Part shown: piece after piece, positions 42,955 through 56,800 of the stretch
How the letters are laid out: each line of letters opens with the position of its first letter
How positions within the stretch are numbered: position 1 is the stretch's first letter
Source of the DNA: Caenorhabditis remanei
Taxonomy: Eukaryota; Nematoda; Chromadorea; Rhabditida; Rhabditidae
Length of the DNA: 64,000 bases
Assembly: GCF_010183535.1 (NCBI RefSeq)
Contig: NC_071328.1
Span: 16,306,001 to 16,370,000, forward strand
Reading direction: 5' to 3'
Made by a program: the position numbers and the translations under genes
Notes under the pieces: model-generated
Told to the model about the DNA's origin: nothing
Databases searched by the model: none
What the model saw: the letters and a program-made list of their open reading frames with translations, nothing else

Positions 42955-43816
42955 TCAAAATTCAGTTTTCATACTTTTCTCTGCATTTTTCCATTATTTC
43001 CAGTAGTCGGGTGCTATATGTATTGGTCTTGATGATTTTCAACCTCGATTTTTCACGTTTCTCAACCCGATATATGATTTTCAGCACCCAGTTTTCAAGT
43101 TTCAGTCATTTTGGGCTATCTGACGGCTCTTTCTCATGTTTACACTCAAATACCCGGTTTTTCCACTGTTTCTTGTCGATTTTGAGTAATTCTCATCAAT
43201 TTTCAGCCTCTAGAAGTACGAATTTCGTCTTGTTTTCGTCATTCCTCCTTGTTTTATTCAAATTTCAAATTTTCAGCCTCCTTTCTGTCATTTTTCATCG
43301 ATTCCTAACTTTTTATACTTATTTTCTGCGATTTTCGTGTCACTTTCCTCCTTTTTTCGTCAATTTCTCCCATTTCATACCCGAATCTCAATATTTCAGC
43401 CTCCTCAAAACTCAGTTTTCAGACTTTTCTCTGCATTTTTCCATTATTTTCAGCAATTGTCTGTTATATTTTGGTGGAAACGGACACAAAACTCTTTTTT
43501 GACGATTTTCAATCTAAATTGTTCACGTTTTTCAACCAGATTTATGATTTTCAGCGTCCAAAAGCCATTTTTACCTATCTGACGGCACTTTTCCATGCTT
43601 TTTCATTGAATGGACTCAATTACCCGGTTTTCCGCTTCCTCTTATCGATTTTTAAGTCACTCTCATCAATTTTCAGCCGCCTTTATGTCCTTTTTCTCAA
43701 TTCCCAGCTTTTAAAATCTAATTTCTCTTCATTTTCTACGATTTTCGTGTCACTTTCCTTATTTTTCCGTCAATTTCTTCATATTCCCACCCAAATCTCA
43801 ATATTTCAGCCCCCAC
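42955..43816 (+). repeat. tandem duplication upstream of the COA5 gene
   Basis: Two units of about 410-450 bp (42955-43403 and 43404-43816) share many blocks in the same order: ACTTTTCTCTGCATTTTTCC, TATCTGACGGC, TACCCGGTTTT, TCATCAATTTTCAGCC and GATTTTCGTGTCACTTTCCT. Each contains many TTTTCAG sequences that could serve as 3' splice or trans-splice sites before the ATG at 43829. Confidence 0.65.
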
Positions 43817-43828
43817 CTCCCCACAAAA

Positions 43829-44116
43829 ATGGCCGGAATCACGGCTCACTCGCAATCTCAACAATTCGAGGATGACGAATTCAACGAGCTGAAAAAGACG
43901 GGAATCTCGTGTGATCGTCTCCGTCAAGCGCTCAAAAAGTGCATAAAGAATTCGCATTGTGTTCAAGTGGACGCCCGTTCCGCCAAAGAATGTATCGATG
44001 CACACGATGGAAGTGTTCCCGACAAATGTTTCGCCGTCTTGCAGAACTTCACCGATTGTAAACGCTCGTTGGTCGATATGCGATCAAGGTTTCGCGGAAG
44101 AAAAGGAGATTTATAA
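43829..44116 (+). CDS. coa-5: COA5/PET191-like cytochrome c oxidase assembly factor
   Basis: Single exon, 95 residues. It has the twin CX9C signature of small intermembrane-space proteins: CDRLRQALKKC and CFAVLQNFTDC, plus SHCVQVD and AKECIDAHDG between them. A basic end (RSRFRGRKGDL) matches Pet191/COA5, which is imported by the Mia40 pathway and is needed to assemble complex IV. The ATG is 20 nt after a TATTTCAG acceptor, consistent with a short trans-spliced or spliced 5' leader. It is nested between car-1 and pad-1 on the opposite strand. The name follows the family; the locus name in this species is unknown. Confidence 0.9.
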   Translation: MAGITAHSQSQQFEDDEFNELKKTGISCDRLRQALKKCIKNSHCVQVDARSAKECIDAHDGSVPDKCFAVLQNFTDCKRSLVDMRSRFRGRKGDL

Positions 44117-44827
44117 TTTTATTGTGGTTTTTCTGAAATTTAGGCTGTTTTTTACTTGATTTTAATAGAGAAGTACGTGTATAAATTGTGTTTTTAATCG
44201 CCTCGATTTCAGATTTCACTGAAAAAGGGACGACGAGAAGACGATCGAGGTAAAAATCGCTCAAAAAGGAGGTATTTTCCTAACTAAAAAGGTGATTTTC
44301 AGACTATAATAAGAATTTCGCGACAGAAATCTTCTTTTTGAAACTAAAAGTATACATTTTCAGCCAAAAACCTTGTTTATCTGTCCGGAAGAGACGATTG
44401 CGAGTGTTCAGTGTTAAAGCCTTACCTAATTACCCAAAATTAGGAGAAGAACCGTGTGTTTATAATCATAAATATGAGAAGCGAATGGGGGAAAAGAGGT
44501 CTAATACATCAATAAAAACCACAAATAAAACGAAAAAAAACACTCGGAAATCAGCTGAAAAATAATCGAATTGCACCCAGGAGGCTAAAGGGAATAATTA
44601 TAAATAAAACGGTTATAAATGGGGGAAAGAGAGGGGGCGGGGGCAAAAGAATCATCGTTTTGTATCACAGGCGGTGTGTGGGAGGAGGAAAGTGCGCTCT
44701 ACCGAGAGCAATAAAAAGGGGGCGGAGATATGTACAAAACTGTGGGGGGACGTTTTAAAGCATTAAATATGTATATACTTATTTGAAAAATCGGGGGTGA
44801 AAAAAAGAAGAATAAAAGTGAATATTT
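44117..44827. other. 3' flanks of the convergent COA5 and pad-1 genes
   Basis: No coding exon. It contains G-rich tracts (44615-44660, 44735-44755) and A/T stretches suitable for the two 3' ends (for example AATAAA-type signals near 44606 and 44810). Confidence 0.4.
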
Positions 44828-47800
44828 CTAGAATTGCAAGTGCTCCGAGAAATCCACGTAGAGTGCCGATTCGAGACGGGCGACCGCATTCTTGTAGGTC
44901 AAACTTCCGGAGAGAGCATGCGCGTCGCGGAGAGTGTTCTGGAAGAAATTGGGATTAAGCCACGCCCACTTTCGTAATTTGAGAGCATTAATTTGATCCG
45001 AAAATACCAAAAATCTATCAAAACCTGATCATTTGCGTTTTTATTGCATAATGCAATAATTGCATTAAAGCACAGCGTTGCCGAGGCTAACTGACTACAA
45101 ACTACAAAAATGAGTTAGCCTCAGTGAAGTTATTGTTTTTTTTCCCGAAATTTCAGTTTTTTTCCAAATTTTTAAGCTCAAAAACATAGAAAATCGCAAT
45201 ACGGTTAGAATTTTCATAATTTTAAATTCGAAAATTAGAAAAAGTCATCAAAAATTAGTCAAAGTACAATGTCGTGGGATTTTGCTGAGGCTAACTGAAT
45301 ACAAACTATAAAAATGAGTTAGCCTCAACAAACAAACAGTGTTTTTTAAAAATCTTTGTTGAGGCTAACTAATCCTTGTAGTTTGTAGCCAGTTAGTCTT
45401 AAAATAACTCAATTTTTACCGATTTTTCGGTTTATTCACTAAAAATCTCTTAAACAGCGCATTTCGGTGATTTTTGTTGAGGCTAAGCGATTTTTGTAGT
45501 TCGTATAGTCAGTTAGCCTCAGCAAAATCGGTTTTGAGCGATTTTGATGACAAAAAAGCTAAAAATTGACGATTTTTTCGCTAACAAAATTAACATTTCT
45601 GCAACTCACATTACTCTCTGGCACAGATTTATTCAAATTCGCGAGTGTATAGAAGAATGGGCGGAGCTCTTCGAAAGAAGTGAGTATCTTGACACCAGCC
45701 AACGAGGCGGTATGATTACTCATCGTTTCGGGCGTCAATTCCCCATATTTCTTGGCTAATAAATCATTGATTCTCTCGGCGAACGGCTTGAAAATCTCGG
45801 TTTTATCCGCCGACACCGACGAGACGAACGCCCAATGAAACATTTGAAAGTGAGAGAGATATCCGGCTGGGAGAGTGCAGAGAGTCTCGAGAAGTTTACA
45901 CGCAGCCACGTACAGCTGCATCCATTGGTCGGATGAGGAGCCAGTGGCCTCTTGTTCCCCGCTTTGGAGTTGAGATTCGAGTTGAGAGAGGGCGTGAACA
46001 AGTTCTGTCACCATGATTGGCCAAACGCCGATTAGACTGTGGGGGCGGAGTCGGAGGAGAAGGACACGGACGCAGAGGAAGACGGCCGAACGGATGACAG
46101 GCGATTGGGAGACACGAAGGTTGTCGGAGAGGCGTTCTGGAAATGGGGAAATTAATGAAAATTCTTGGAAAAACTGATGATTTTGAGGTTTTTACTGAGT
46201 AGTCAGTTACCCTCAATAAACTTCACTGAGGCTAAGACTACAAACTACAATTATCAGTTAGCCTCAGCGAAAGTTGGTTTTCGCAGTTTCTGATGATTAC
46301 ATTCGGCTGAAAACAATAAAAAACACATTTTAAAGGCTAAAAATAGGAAAAGATTCATCAAAAACATCATTTTCGAGTGTGCTGAGGCTAACTCACTTTT
46401 GTAGTTTGTAGTCAGTTAGCCTCAACAAAAAATGGATTTCTCAAATTCTGATGATTTCTAACGGTCCTCAAGATGGGAATTCCGTTTTTTGAAGTAAAAA
46501 CGTCATTTTTCTAACTAAAAATCGGAAAATCAAATTCTCCGCCCACTTTTTGAGCGATTTGACTAAGAATATCGAATTTTCAGTAAAAATCTAAAATTCT
46601 GGTGCTAAATTTACTATTTTCGACTGAAAAACAATTAAAAACGGCTAAAAATCGGCAAAAAACCATCAAAAATAGCATTTTCGAGTGTGCTGAGGCTAAG
46701 TGAGATTTGTAGTTTGTAGTCAGTTAGCCTCAACAAATGCGAGTTTTTGACGGTTTTTGGACCAAAATTTCGCCAATTTTCACCTTGAATATCATTCATC
46801 TGTCCATGATACTGATCCAGTTGACTTCCAAACACCACAAAAGTGAGTCGTTTGAGTGCCTGAGCACGCGCTTCGTATTCTTGCTCTTTTGACGTCATAA
46901 TCGAGAACGAGGCGTTCGGTGAGTACGATATACTTTTCAGCAGGTCCTGGAATTTTGAGATTAGATTCAAACATTTTGCTCCGCCCATTCTCCCTCCAAG
47001 CCCCGCCCATTTCCCCCTCCAAGCCCCGCCCATTTCCCTCCAAACCCCGCCCACCCTCCGCCCTCTAAGCCCCGCCCCCTTACCTTAAAACTAGTCCTAT
47101 CATGTGTCATCAAATGATCCGTCACCACCAACCACTGTCTCAACGCGGCGTGATCCATTTTAAAGAATCCAGAATCCAAAAGTAAATCTAAAGTGGTCTT
47201 CTTCCAAACAGGCCGCATATACGAGTACGATGACATTGATGCCAATAACTGCGAGCTTGCCAAAAAGAAACGAGCGTTCCGTGCATTTTTCGCCTTCAAA
47301 TAGGGCACCACATTGGCCCAAACAGCTTGTAACGTCGGCAACACTTTATCCTTCTCATCCGATTTGCTCACCGAGTCAAGAAGATCCGTGAGCCTCTCAG
47401 CCAACAAGAACAACGCCTGCGTACTGTGGGCGGGGTCTCTTCGATTGTTATTCGTATCCTTGATAGATGCTCTCAAATTCGATGAGCTCTTCTTATCAGG
47501 CTTCCCCTCGTTGGTGGTGATACTCGACGCCGTCGAGCTGCCCGTCGGTTTGATAAGACTCAGAGTGGAATTCCGTGTCGAATCAATGCCCGACGCCAGA
47601 TTCGTTGCCGATTCCACTACAGGACTCTGATCAACCGATCGGATGGATGATCCATGATGATCTTGCTTCACAACTAGCGTCCTCTTCAACCACGTCGTCG
47701 TCTCCAGTTGCCATCCGACAATCGCGTTGACAGCTTCGGCGAGCCGGGAGCAAACTTCTTGAACATTTCGATACATTGCCTTATCCTCAACTATATAGGC

Positions 47801-50800
47801 TCCGCCCACACACTTTACAAAGTCACTGAGAATAACGAAGAGAAGGAAGACGGCACGAGCGGATAAAGCGGATAGTGGAGCGTCGGAGAAGAGGGAAAGG
47901 AGGGAACTCCAACAGAGACGAAGTTGAGTTTGAAGAACGGCTGAGACACATGAGTGGACCAACTCAAGGAGGGGTTCTTCGGTGGGGAAATTGGCCTTGT
48001 CGATCGTCGTAATGCCCACTTTGTTGGCTTTGAATGATGCTTCGCGGAGGGTCGAGTTCACCGATGTGATTAGATCCTGGAAATTTGAAATTTTGGATCT
48101 AAAAAATGAGTTTTTCATTCCAAAACTCTTATTTGTAGTCTAGGACAATAGAAAAATCGGAAAAAAAAACGAGGTAAAACGGATTTTGTAGTTTGTAGTT
48201 AGCTAGCCTCAACAAACTTTACTGAGGCTAAGAGACTACAAACTACAAACTACAAAAACAGCTTAGCCTCAGTAAAACCAATTTTGTTAGTTTTTTGAGT
48301 ATTTCGAGTAATTTCCGACTGTTTCTGGGTGAAAATATGGATTTTTAGGGCAAAATAGTGCTAAGAAAAAAGGTATTTTTGTAGTTTGTAGTTTGTTAGC
48401 CTCAACAAAATCGGTTTTGAGCTCAAAATCGTGCTGAACATCGATGTTTTTGATGATTTCACATGGCAAAACACTATTTTGAGCGATTTTGATAACGAAA
48501 AAAACCAAAAACAGACGATTTTTTTTATAATTTTCAACAAGTTTTACTGAGGCTAACTGACTACAAACTACAAAAACTGTTTAGCCTCAGCAAAAACTAA
48601 TTTCGATAGTTTTTGAGCATTTTGAGTCATTTATGACTGTTTTTGGCTGAAAATATGGATTTTAAGAGCGAAATGTGTGATTTTCAACAATTTTCGTCTC
48701 AAAATCTTTCAAAAATGAGGAATCAAACCAGAAATCCTAGTTTCGCTGAGGCTAACTGATATTTGTAGTTTGTAGTCAGTTAACTTCAACAAACTTTACT
48801 GAGGCTAACGGACTACAAACTACAAAAACTGTTTAGCCTCAGCAAAAACCGATTTTGATGGTTTTTGAGTCATTTCTTCACAGAAATCCGGTTTTGGGAT
48901 CGAAATGTGAGAATTTCTGTTTCAGAGTGAATTTCCGGCTCAAATTTTGAACCTCAAAAATTGAATGTTTAGTGTGATTTTTGAGACAAAAATGAGTTTC
49001 CGAGCCCAATTTCAGCTGACTGGCGTGTCGTTGACGCGTTTTTACCCTTTTTATCGTCGAACTGAAATTTCATATCTGGCGTAACTTTGGCGCGTTTTCT
49101 TGAAACTGTATGTCTGTCTGGGGTGCTTTTGGCGCGTTCCCTACCTCAAACGGGATAACTTGCAACGAGAGTAACAAATTGGTGATATCCAATTGAGCCG
49201 ACGAGTAGTCAAACGTCGCCCGATCCGGATCCTGTTTCCTCAGTGTTACAGTAGGCTTCGCGGTGCTTCGTGTCAACCAGACCAGTGCCAGTGACGTCAG
49301 GAACGCGTGCTTATGGTGTTGAGCAATTGGAGAGAGTAGTTGGAGCACCAGCCGTCTCAACTGACTATTCGTACCGATGGGAACCAGGGGTGACTGTCCC
49401 CTCCGCACCACCGTCCAAACATTGCATACGGTAGCAAGAGAGTGTGGAAGTGACGTCAACATATCCGACTGCGCCTGTCTCCACCCATTTCCATGTTGTC
49501 TGCCTGAATCCATTTTCGAGATGACTCCTCCAGAATCTCCACTCATCGAGAACACTTTTCCCAGTTGCGAGAACAATTCCGTCGCCACTTTCGATCCCGG
49601 TATCACTGACATCGCGTGGCCAACCATCGATGTAGATGACGTCGGTGTCTGACCCTCTCCGACTGGTGCTCCAGGAGCTCCAGAAGACGTCGTCGTGGAG
49701 CCAGGAGCTCCAGGTGCTGTTGACGTCGTGGCCATCGGAACACTATCAATTACACAGAAATGGACTAAAGTCGTGAGAGATTCGAGTGTCATTGCTAGAT
49801 AGTTGGCCGGATAGCTGTCCGGTTCGTCTCTTATCTCTCCGGGACTGTCGACGACGACGTCTGACGTCGGTGGATTCTCGTAGGCGACACTCATCGCGTT
49901 CTCCATATTTTTACATAGTTGTTCGACGACACGGCACACGATTGTCGCTAGAGATCTGGAAAAAGAAGGTTGTTTTCAATTTTTCTGGAGTTTTGGTGCT
50001 GAATTTACTATTTTCAGCTGAAAACCAACAAAAAACAGTTTTAAAAAGCTAAAAATCAGCAAAGATTCATCAAAAATTCATCAAAAATCGTAACTATGAG
50101 TTTACTGAGGCTAAGTGAGAATTGTAGTTTGTAGTCAGTTAGCCTCAGCAAAAATTGGATTTTGCAGTTTCTGATGATTTTTACGGGTTCCGAACATATT
50201 TCAGGAGAAAAATTCTGGTTTTTTAATTGAAAATGTCATTTTTCTAACGGAAAACCGGAAAATCAGATGCTCCGCCCACTTTTTGAGCGATTTGACTAAG
50301 AATTTCAAATTTTCAGTAAAACTTTTGGAAATTTGGTGTTAGATTTACTATTTTCGTTTGAAAAACCATTAAGAAAAGCTAGAAATCGGCAAAAATGCAT
50401 AAAAACTGCATTTTCGAGCTTACTGAGGCTAACTAAGATTTGTAGTTTGTAGTCAGTTAGCCTCAGCAAAACTTTAAATGCCTGTAATTCGACGAATTTT
50501 TGACGGATTTCTCTGATTTTTAGTTCAAATGATGTAAAATTTCTAAATTTTTGTATTCCCAATCATTTTCCACAAAAAAAACCTCTGAAAATGATAAAAA
50601 CTGATAAAGTTACGTCACTTCCGATTTTTGTTGAGGCTAACTGAGATTTGTAGTTTGTAGTCAGTTGGCCTCAGCAAAAGCGAGTTTTCGATAGATTTTG
50701 ATGGTTTTTGGACGGATTTTCCTCTTTTTCAGTGATTTTCAGCTCAATTTTGTCAATTTCAGTCCATTCTTCATCATTTTTGACTCAAAATCCTTCTTAC

Positions 50801-53800
50801 CTCTCCACCCATGGCAAAATCTGCACCACAAACTGTAGCCACATCTCGTGTCGATGCGGTTGTTTCTTCAACGCATTCAACAAAATCAATAAAAACGCTC
50901 GGAGCTCAACAGTCGACGCATGATTATCCAATCGACTGGATGTTCGACTATTAAATGATTGATTGATAACAGATTGTATGATAGAATATCTATGAGTGGA
51001 CGATGCATCCGAGAAGCTCGTAAATCCCCGTTTGATATCACATTCCAGTCGGATGGCATGCGATGTGAACGTCAAAAGACTCCGATGATACGCAGCGAGA
51101 AGAGGTGACAGTCGTCGAGATTCTCCGAGTAGACCCTCATTGAATTTACTAATCGATACTGATAACGGACCGGTTCCACGGATTCCTGAATTCTCTGGAT
51201 TGTGATCTACAGCCGTTAATAAGAGATGAAGAAGACATTTCTGGAGTTTCGATCGATTCAGAATCGTCTGAACGAACTGAACGAATTGTTTCGATTCGTG
51301 CTCGTTGAGCATTGCTGATAGCTCTCGGAATAGTTCACACAGGAATTCCAACGCAGAGATTTTACATTTCCAGAGGGAAGCCAGGTCGGATTCAGTGACT
51401 GGAGAGATGGGAGAGTTGAGGAAATAGGAACGGAGGAAGTGGAGGGAGATCTGAAAACGGATAGAGTTGTAGTTTGTAGTCTAGGGATGAATAGCAAGGT
51501 TTTAATGGAAAATTGGAAAAAAACGAGCTAAAACAAACGAAGATTGTTGAAAACCGTCAAAAATCACACCAATCCGTATTTTCAGCCAAAAACAGTCAGA
51601 AATGACACGAAATGCTCAAAAAATATCAAAACCGGTTGATATTGAGTTTTTCTGAGGCTAAGCGGATTTTGTAGTTTGTAGTCAGTTAGCCTCAACAAAT
51701 TTTATTGAGGCTAACTGACTACAAACTACAAAAACTGTTTAGCCTCAGTAAAACCAATTTTGTTAGTTTTTTGAGTATTTCGAGTAATTTCCGACTGTTT
51801 CTGGCTGAAAATATGGATTTTTAGGCCAAAATAGTGCTAAGAAACTGATTTTTCGATGATTTTCAACAAGTTTCGTCTCAAAATCTCTCAAAAATTGGGT
51901 TTTAAACCAGAAAATCTTAGTAAACCAAATTTTTCGAGTTCCGGATCCGAATTTCTGATCGAAATCTGAACATTTCCTAGTTTCGCTGAGGCTAAACGGA
52001 TTTTGTAGTTTGTAGTCAGTTAACCTCAACAAACTTAACTGAGGCTAACTGACTACAAACTACAAAAACTGTTTTGCCTCAGCAAAATCGGCTTTGATAG
52101 TTTTTGAACATTTCGAGGAGTCATTTTTGACTGTTTTTGGCTGAAAATATTGATTTTTAGGGAAAAATGTGAGATTTTTCGATGATTTTCAACAATTTTC
52201 GTCTCAAAATCTCGCAAAAATTGGGGTTTAAGCCAGAAAACGCTTGTTTTGCTGAGGCTAACTTAAAATTGTAGTTTGTAGTCAGTTAGCCTCAGTAAAA
52301 AATAGAAAATTAGAGTTTCTGAGCCGATTTAAGCGATTTTTGGCTTAAAATTTCAGAGTTTTTGAATGATTTTCAGCTAATTTTCCACACTAATTCTTAC
52401 CGTAATCAACAATTCCAACAACGTGATATGCTTATGTTTCTCCTCATCCGACGCGGGTGCCGACCAAAAGTGTTGTCCAAGAATCGCTCTAACATGTCGT
52501 TGCATCAATTCCACCAACGAGTGCTCCGCCGTGGATTCCGATGACGTCGTCGCTCCAGAAGTCGTTCCAGACGATACAAGACAATTGAGGAGCATTCGAT
52601 TCCCCGTGGCTCCACGTGGCGCCAAAAGTGCCGTGAGAATTCTGAAGGCAGTCTCCGCCCTCGCCAAATCGACCACTTTTCCACTCTCTCCATACAATAG
52701 CATGTGTGTGTGCATCTCTTCGAATAGTGAAGACGTTCCGGTGGTAGAAGACGTCGATGATGCAGATGAGACTGTTCCAGGCAAGATTGTATCTCTCGTT
52801 TCCTTTGAAGACGTTCCATTTGTGCCGCCACGTGTCGATTCAGTTGACGGACGGAAGATTTCAGAAGTGTCGAATGCGCAGAGGTCTTTTTCGGTCATGT
52901 TGAATATTGATTCTTGTAGAGAATCCTGTCGTCGGTGACCCTTTTTGACACGTTGAACGATCGAATCCGGACAGATTGGAGCCGGTTTTTCCGAGGATTC
53001 AGAGTCGTCGTTGGGGAGGCTGGAATTTCAGAAAATATGAGTTTGTAGTGAGAAAATGGGATTTTAGGACAGGCCCAAGCCACGCCCACTATCGTCTGAA
53101 ATTTGAGCGAAAAACCAGTCAAAAATGTTCATTTTCGTCTTATTTCAAGTCGAAAAACACCAGAATCCGATCAAAATAGACCTTCAAACTTTACTGAGGC
53201 TAACTGACTACAAACTACACTTTCCAGTTAGCCTCAGCAAAAAAAAACTGGTGATTTTCAACCCAAAATTTCGAGATTTTTAGCGTTTTCGGTCTCAATT
53301 TCAACTATTTTTCAATCTTAAACTTTCGGATTTTCGGATTTTCTAGTGTTTCTGGCACAACTTCAGCCATTTTTAAGACCTTTAGCCTCATCGAAGAGGA
53401 TAGAAAGTTTGCTGAGGCTAACTGACTACAAACTACACTTTCCAGTTAGCCTCAGCAAAATTCATCATTTCTGAACTGATTCTGGTAATTTTGGGCTCAA
53501 AATTCCGCAAATTTTCGGCCAATTCAGATGAAATTTGAATTCAAATCATTGAATTTTATGTCAAAAATGACAATTTCCTGTTAAAAACTAAAATTTGAGC
53601 AAAAAATCAGTCAAAATGTTCATTTTCATCTTATTTCAAGTCAAAAAACACCAGAATCCGATCAAAATAGACCTCCAAACTTTGCTGAGGCTAACTGACT
53701 ACAAACTACAATTCTCAGTTAGCCTCAGCAAAATTCATCAATTCTGAGTTGATTCTGATGGTTTTGGGCTCGAAATTTCGAGATTTTTAGCGTTTTCGGA

Positions 53801-56800
53801 CTCAATTTCAGCTATTTCAACCTTAAAGTTTCGGATTTTCGCCTTTTTCTAGTATTTCTGGCTCAATTTAGGCCATTTTTGAGACCTTTGGACTCATCTG
53901 AGAGATTATAAGTCGAAAAATCGATCAAAACGCTGAAAATTAACGAATGTTGGAGCGAAATTTGTTCAGAAACTCTAATTTTCGAATGTTTTGCTGAGGC
54001 TAACTGACTACAAACTACACTTTCTAGTTAGCCTCAGTGAAATTCATCAATTCTGAGTTGATTCTGGTGATTTTCGGCTCGAAATTTGGCGATTTCGACT
54101 CGATTTCGGCTACTTTAACTATAAAATACCGGTTTTTGGAGCAATTTCAGTCATTTTCAAAACCTTTTGACTCAAAATCCCGGGATTTTCAAGCATTTCC
54201 AGTGCTTACCTAAAACTGGCTCCCGCCGGTTCAACATCATTCATCATGAGTACCGCCCGGAGTCGTTCTCTCTCCAAATCCTCATCCTCATACTCTTGAC
54301 ACACCTCGTCAACGAGAATCGCCAGAATATCCTTGACAACGTCTTCCGGTGATTCATTTCCCATCGATAGGGTGTCCAACGAGTCAGTGTCATCATCGAA
54401 TGCTGGGAGGACATCTGTATTCTCAGGTGACGGTGGTCGAATGATTCCCGACGCTCCTCCACCACCGGCGGCTCCAGAATCTCCAGATTCTTCGCCTGCT
54501 GAGGCTCGGAGAAGTCGATTGCGTACTTCGGTTATCCACGTGGATTCAGAGGAGGCGGAGTCTAGTGACGTGGAATTCGTGGAGAGGGCGGGTTGATTGG
54601 TGACGTGGTAGAGACGTTGTTTTCCGTCGATTGTCATCAGAGTCACCGCAGAGACGTTGGCTGGAATAAAAGAAGATAGATGTGATTGGTGTGTGTCTGG
54701 GGTGTCCAGATGTCCTAAAAGTTGTAGTTTGTAGTCTGTTAGCTTTTGAGATTCCTCGGTGTTCTAGTGACTACAAACTACACAGTTCAGATAGTTTTTC
54801 CTACTGAAAATACTCGAAAATTGCTCATTTTATTCAAATTGGCTTAACATGCTGAGGCTAAGAGACTACAAACTACAAGGACATCTTAGCCTCAGTAAAA
54901 CTGCATATTGATTTTGTTGAGGCTAAGCGATTTTTGTAGTTTGTAGTCAGATAGCCTCAACAAACCTTACTGAGGCTAACTGACTACAAACTACAAAAAC
55001 TGCTTAACCTCAGCAAAACTCTATATCAACCGATTTTTATAGTTTTCGGCTGGAAATATGGATTTTTTGAGCAAAACTGTAAGAAAATCTTGGTTTTGTG
55101 TGATTTTTCGACGATTTTCAGCAAATTTCGTCTCAAAATGTCTCAAAAATTGGGTTTTAAGCCAGAAAATCATCTCTCGGTAAGTTTTGCAGAGGCGAAG
55201 CGGATTTTGTAGTTTGTAGTCAGTTAGCCTCAAAACTCAAATTCATCGGATTTATGCTATTTTTGGGTTGTTTTTGACGATTTTTAACTCAAAATGCTCA
55301 TTTTCAGCTATTTCTAAGCATTTTCATCTCTCAAATCCCCGTACCCGGAATCGCCGCACACTCCTCTTGTGTCATCTTCGTCTCCTGTCTAATATACTGA
55401 ATCGATATTCTCGCAGTCACCGGATTCATCAACATCGTCGACAACATTTGTACAATTTTCGGTAGATCATGATGCTTCGAACAGTCTTGAAACCACGCAG
55501 ACGCCGCCGCCTTCAGCTCCGTCCTCGTCTTCGACACACTCTCATCAGCCAACACTCCCAAAAGTATCATCACCGCCCGATTGAACGGTTTCCGATAGGC
55601 TCCGCCCCCTTCCTCCAGATTCCTTGTGAGAACCCAAACACGGTGGAATGTTCGGGCGGCTTCCGTACAAATCATATCATCTGTAGATGTTAGTGCCTGC
55701 ACAACAATACTTTCAACGTCACTACTCGCTTCCTGGGGTCTCCGAGAGTGAAGTTCCACCAGAAGACGTGCGAGACGCTGCTGCTCACAACAGAATTTCC
55801 GAGAAGCAATACCAAGCCAGACGGCTTCTCCACAAGTCCCAAACACCTTTCCCTGTTCAATAAATTGAACATCTCGTTTGCCGAGCAATGGTTTCAACAG
55901 AACATGCGTCATCTCATCGTAGAAATCATCGTGTGGACGATGGGCGGCCTCTTCGTGTTGCTGGAGAACTGACACTGATTTCACATAGATTTTACAGAGT
56001 AATTCGAGCAGGGAGGCTCTCGCAGAGACATCCGAACATATCTCATTTCCAGATCTCATCTCTCGTAACCATCCAGGTCCGTCGATCACTTTCAACATGT
56101 TTTTCAGCCATGGTTGTACTTCTGAATGAGAAGACACGTCATCTGGATTATCGACAATATCGAATCCCAAATAGTAGATTGGAACTTCTAAGAAGGCGTT
56201 GAGAAGAGCGGTGGAGGCATCGATGAGGGGAATCAGTTGGGGATCACGACGTGTTGTGTAAATCTCGAAAATCGACGAGAGAGCGGATACACATTGAGTC
56301 AGGCATGCGTCCGTTTGGCTTCGTTCTGAAAGAAAAGATTGCGGGTTTGAAACTAAATATGTCATAATTTTCAGCAAATTACTAAGCTTTTAAGGGAATT
56401 TTTGGCTTCAAAATAGCAAAAATGAAGATTTTCAGTGGTCTGAAACAGGTTTTGTCCTCTAAACTCGTACTTTTTGCCATAAAAACTGAAAATTTTGACT
56501 TTTTTCAAAAAAAGAAAAGATAGGCTCCGCCCACTTTTCTGTCTAGTAATTTGGTGGAAAATATTAAAAGTTTTGAGTCAGAAAAATAGAAAAAATATAG
56601 ATTTTGTTCCCTAAATTCGTATTTTTACCCACTAAAACTAAAAATTTCGACTTTTTACAAAAAAGATAAGATAGGCTCCGCCCACTTCTTTGTCTGGCCC
56701 TTTGGAGGAAAATATTGAGTTTTTGGCAATAATGAACAAAGTTTTAACTCAAAAACATTGATAAATGGATTAAAAACTGATTAATTTCACATTTTTGCAT

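Noticed and set aside
42945..43875. Phe/Ser-rich plus-strand frames of 80-185 codons
   Set aside because: They come from TTTTC-rich leader or intron sequence before COA5; composition is non-coding and they cross many splice acceptors.
47313..47630. Plus-strand open frame of 105 codons
   Set aside because: It is the antisense of a conserved pad-1 exon.
52423..52938. Plus-strand open frame of 171 codons
   Set aside because: Antisense shadow of pad-1 exon 52401-53019, which has the conserved frame and splice sites.
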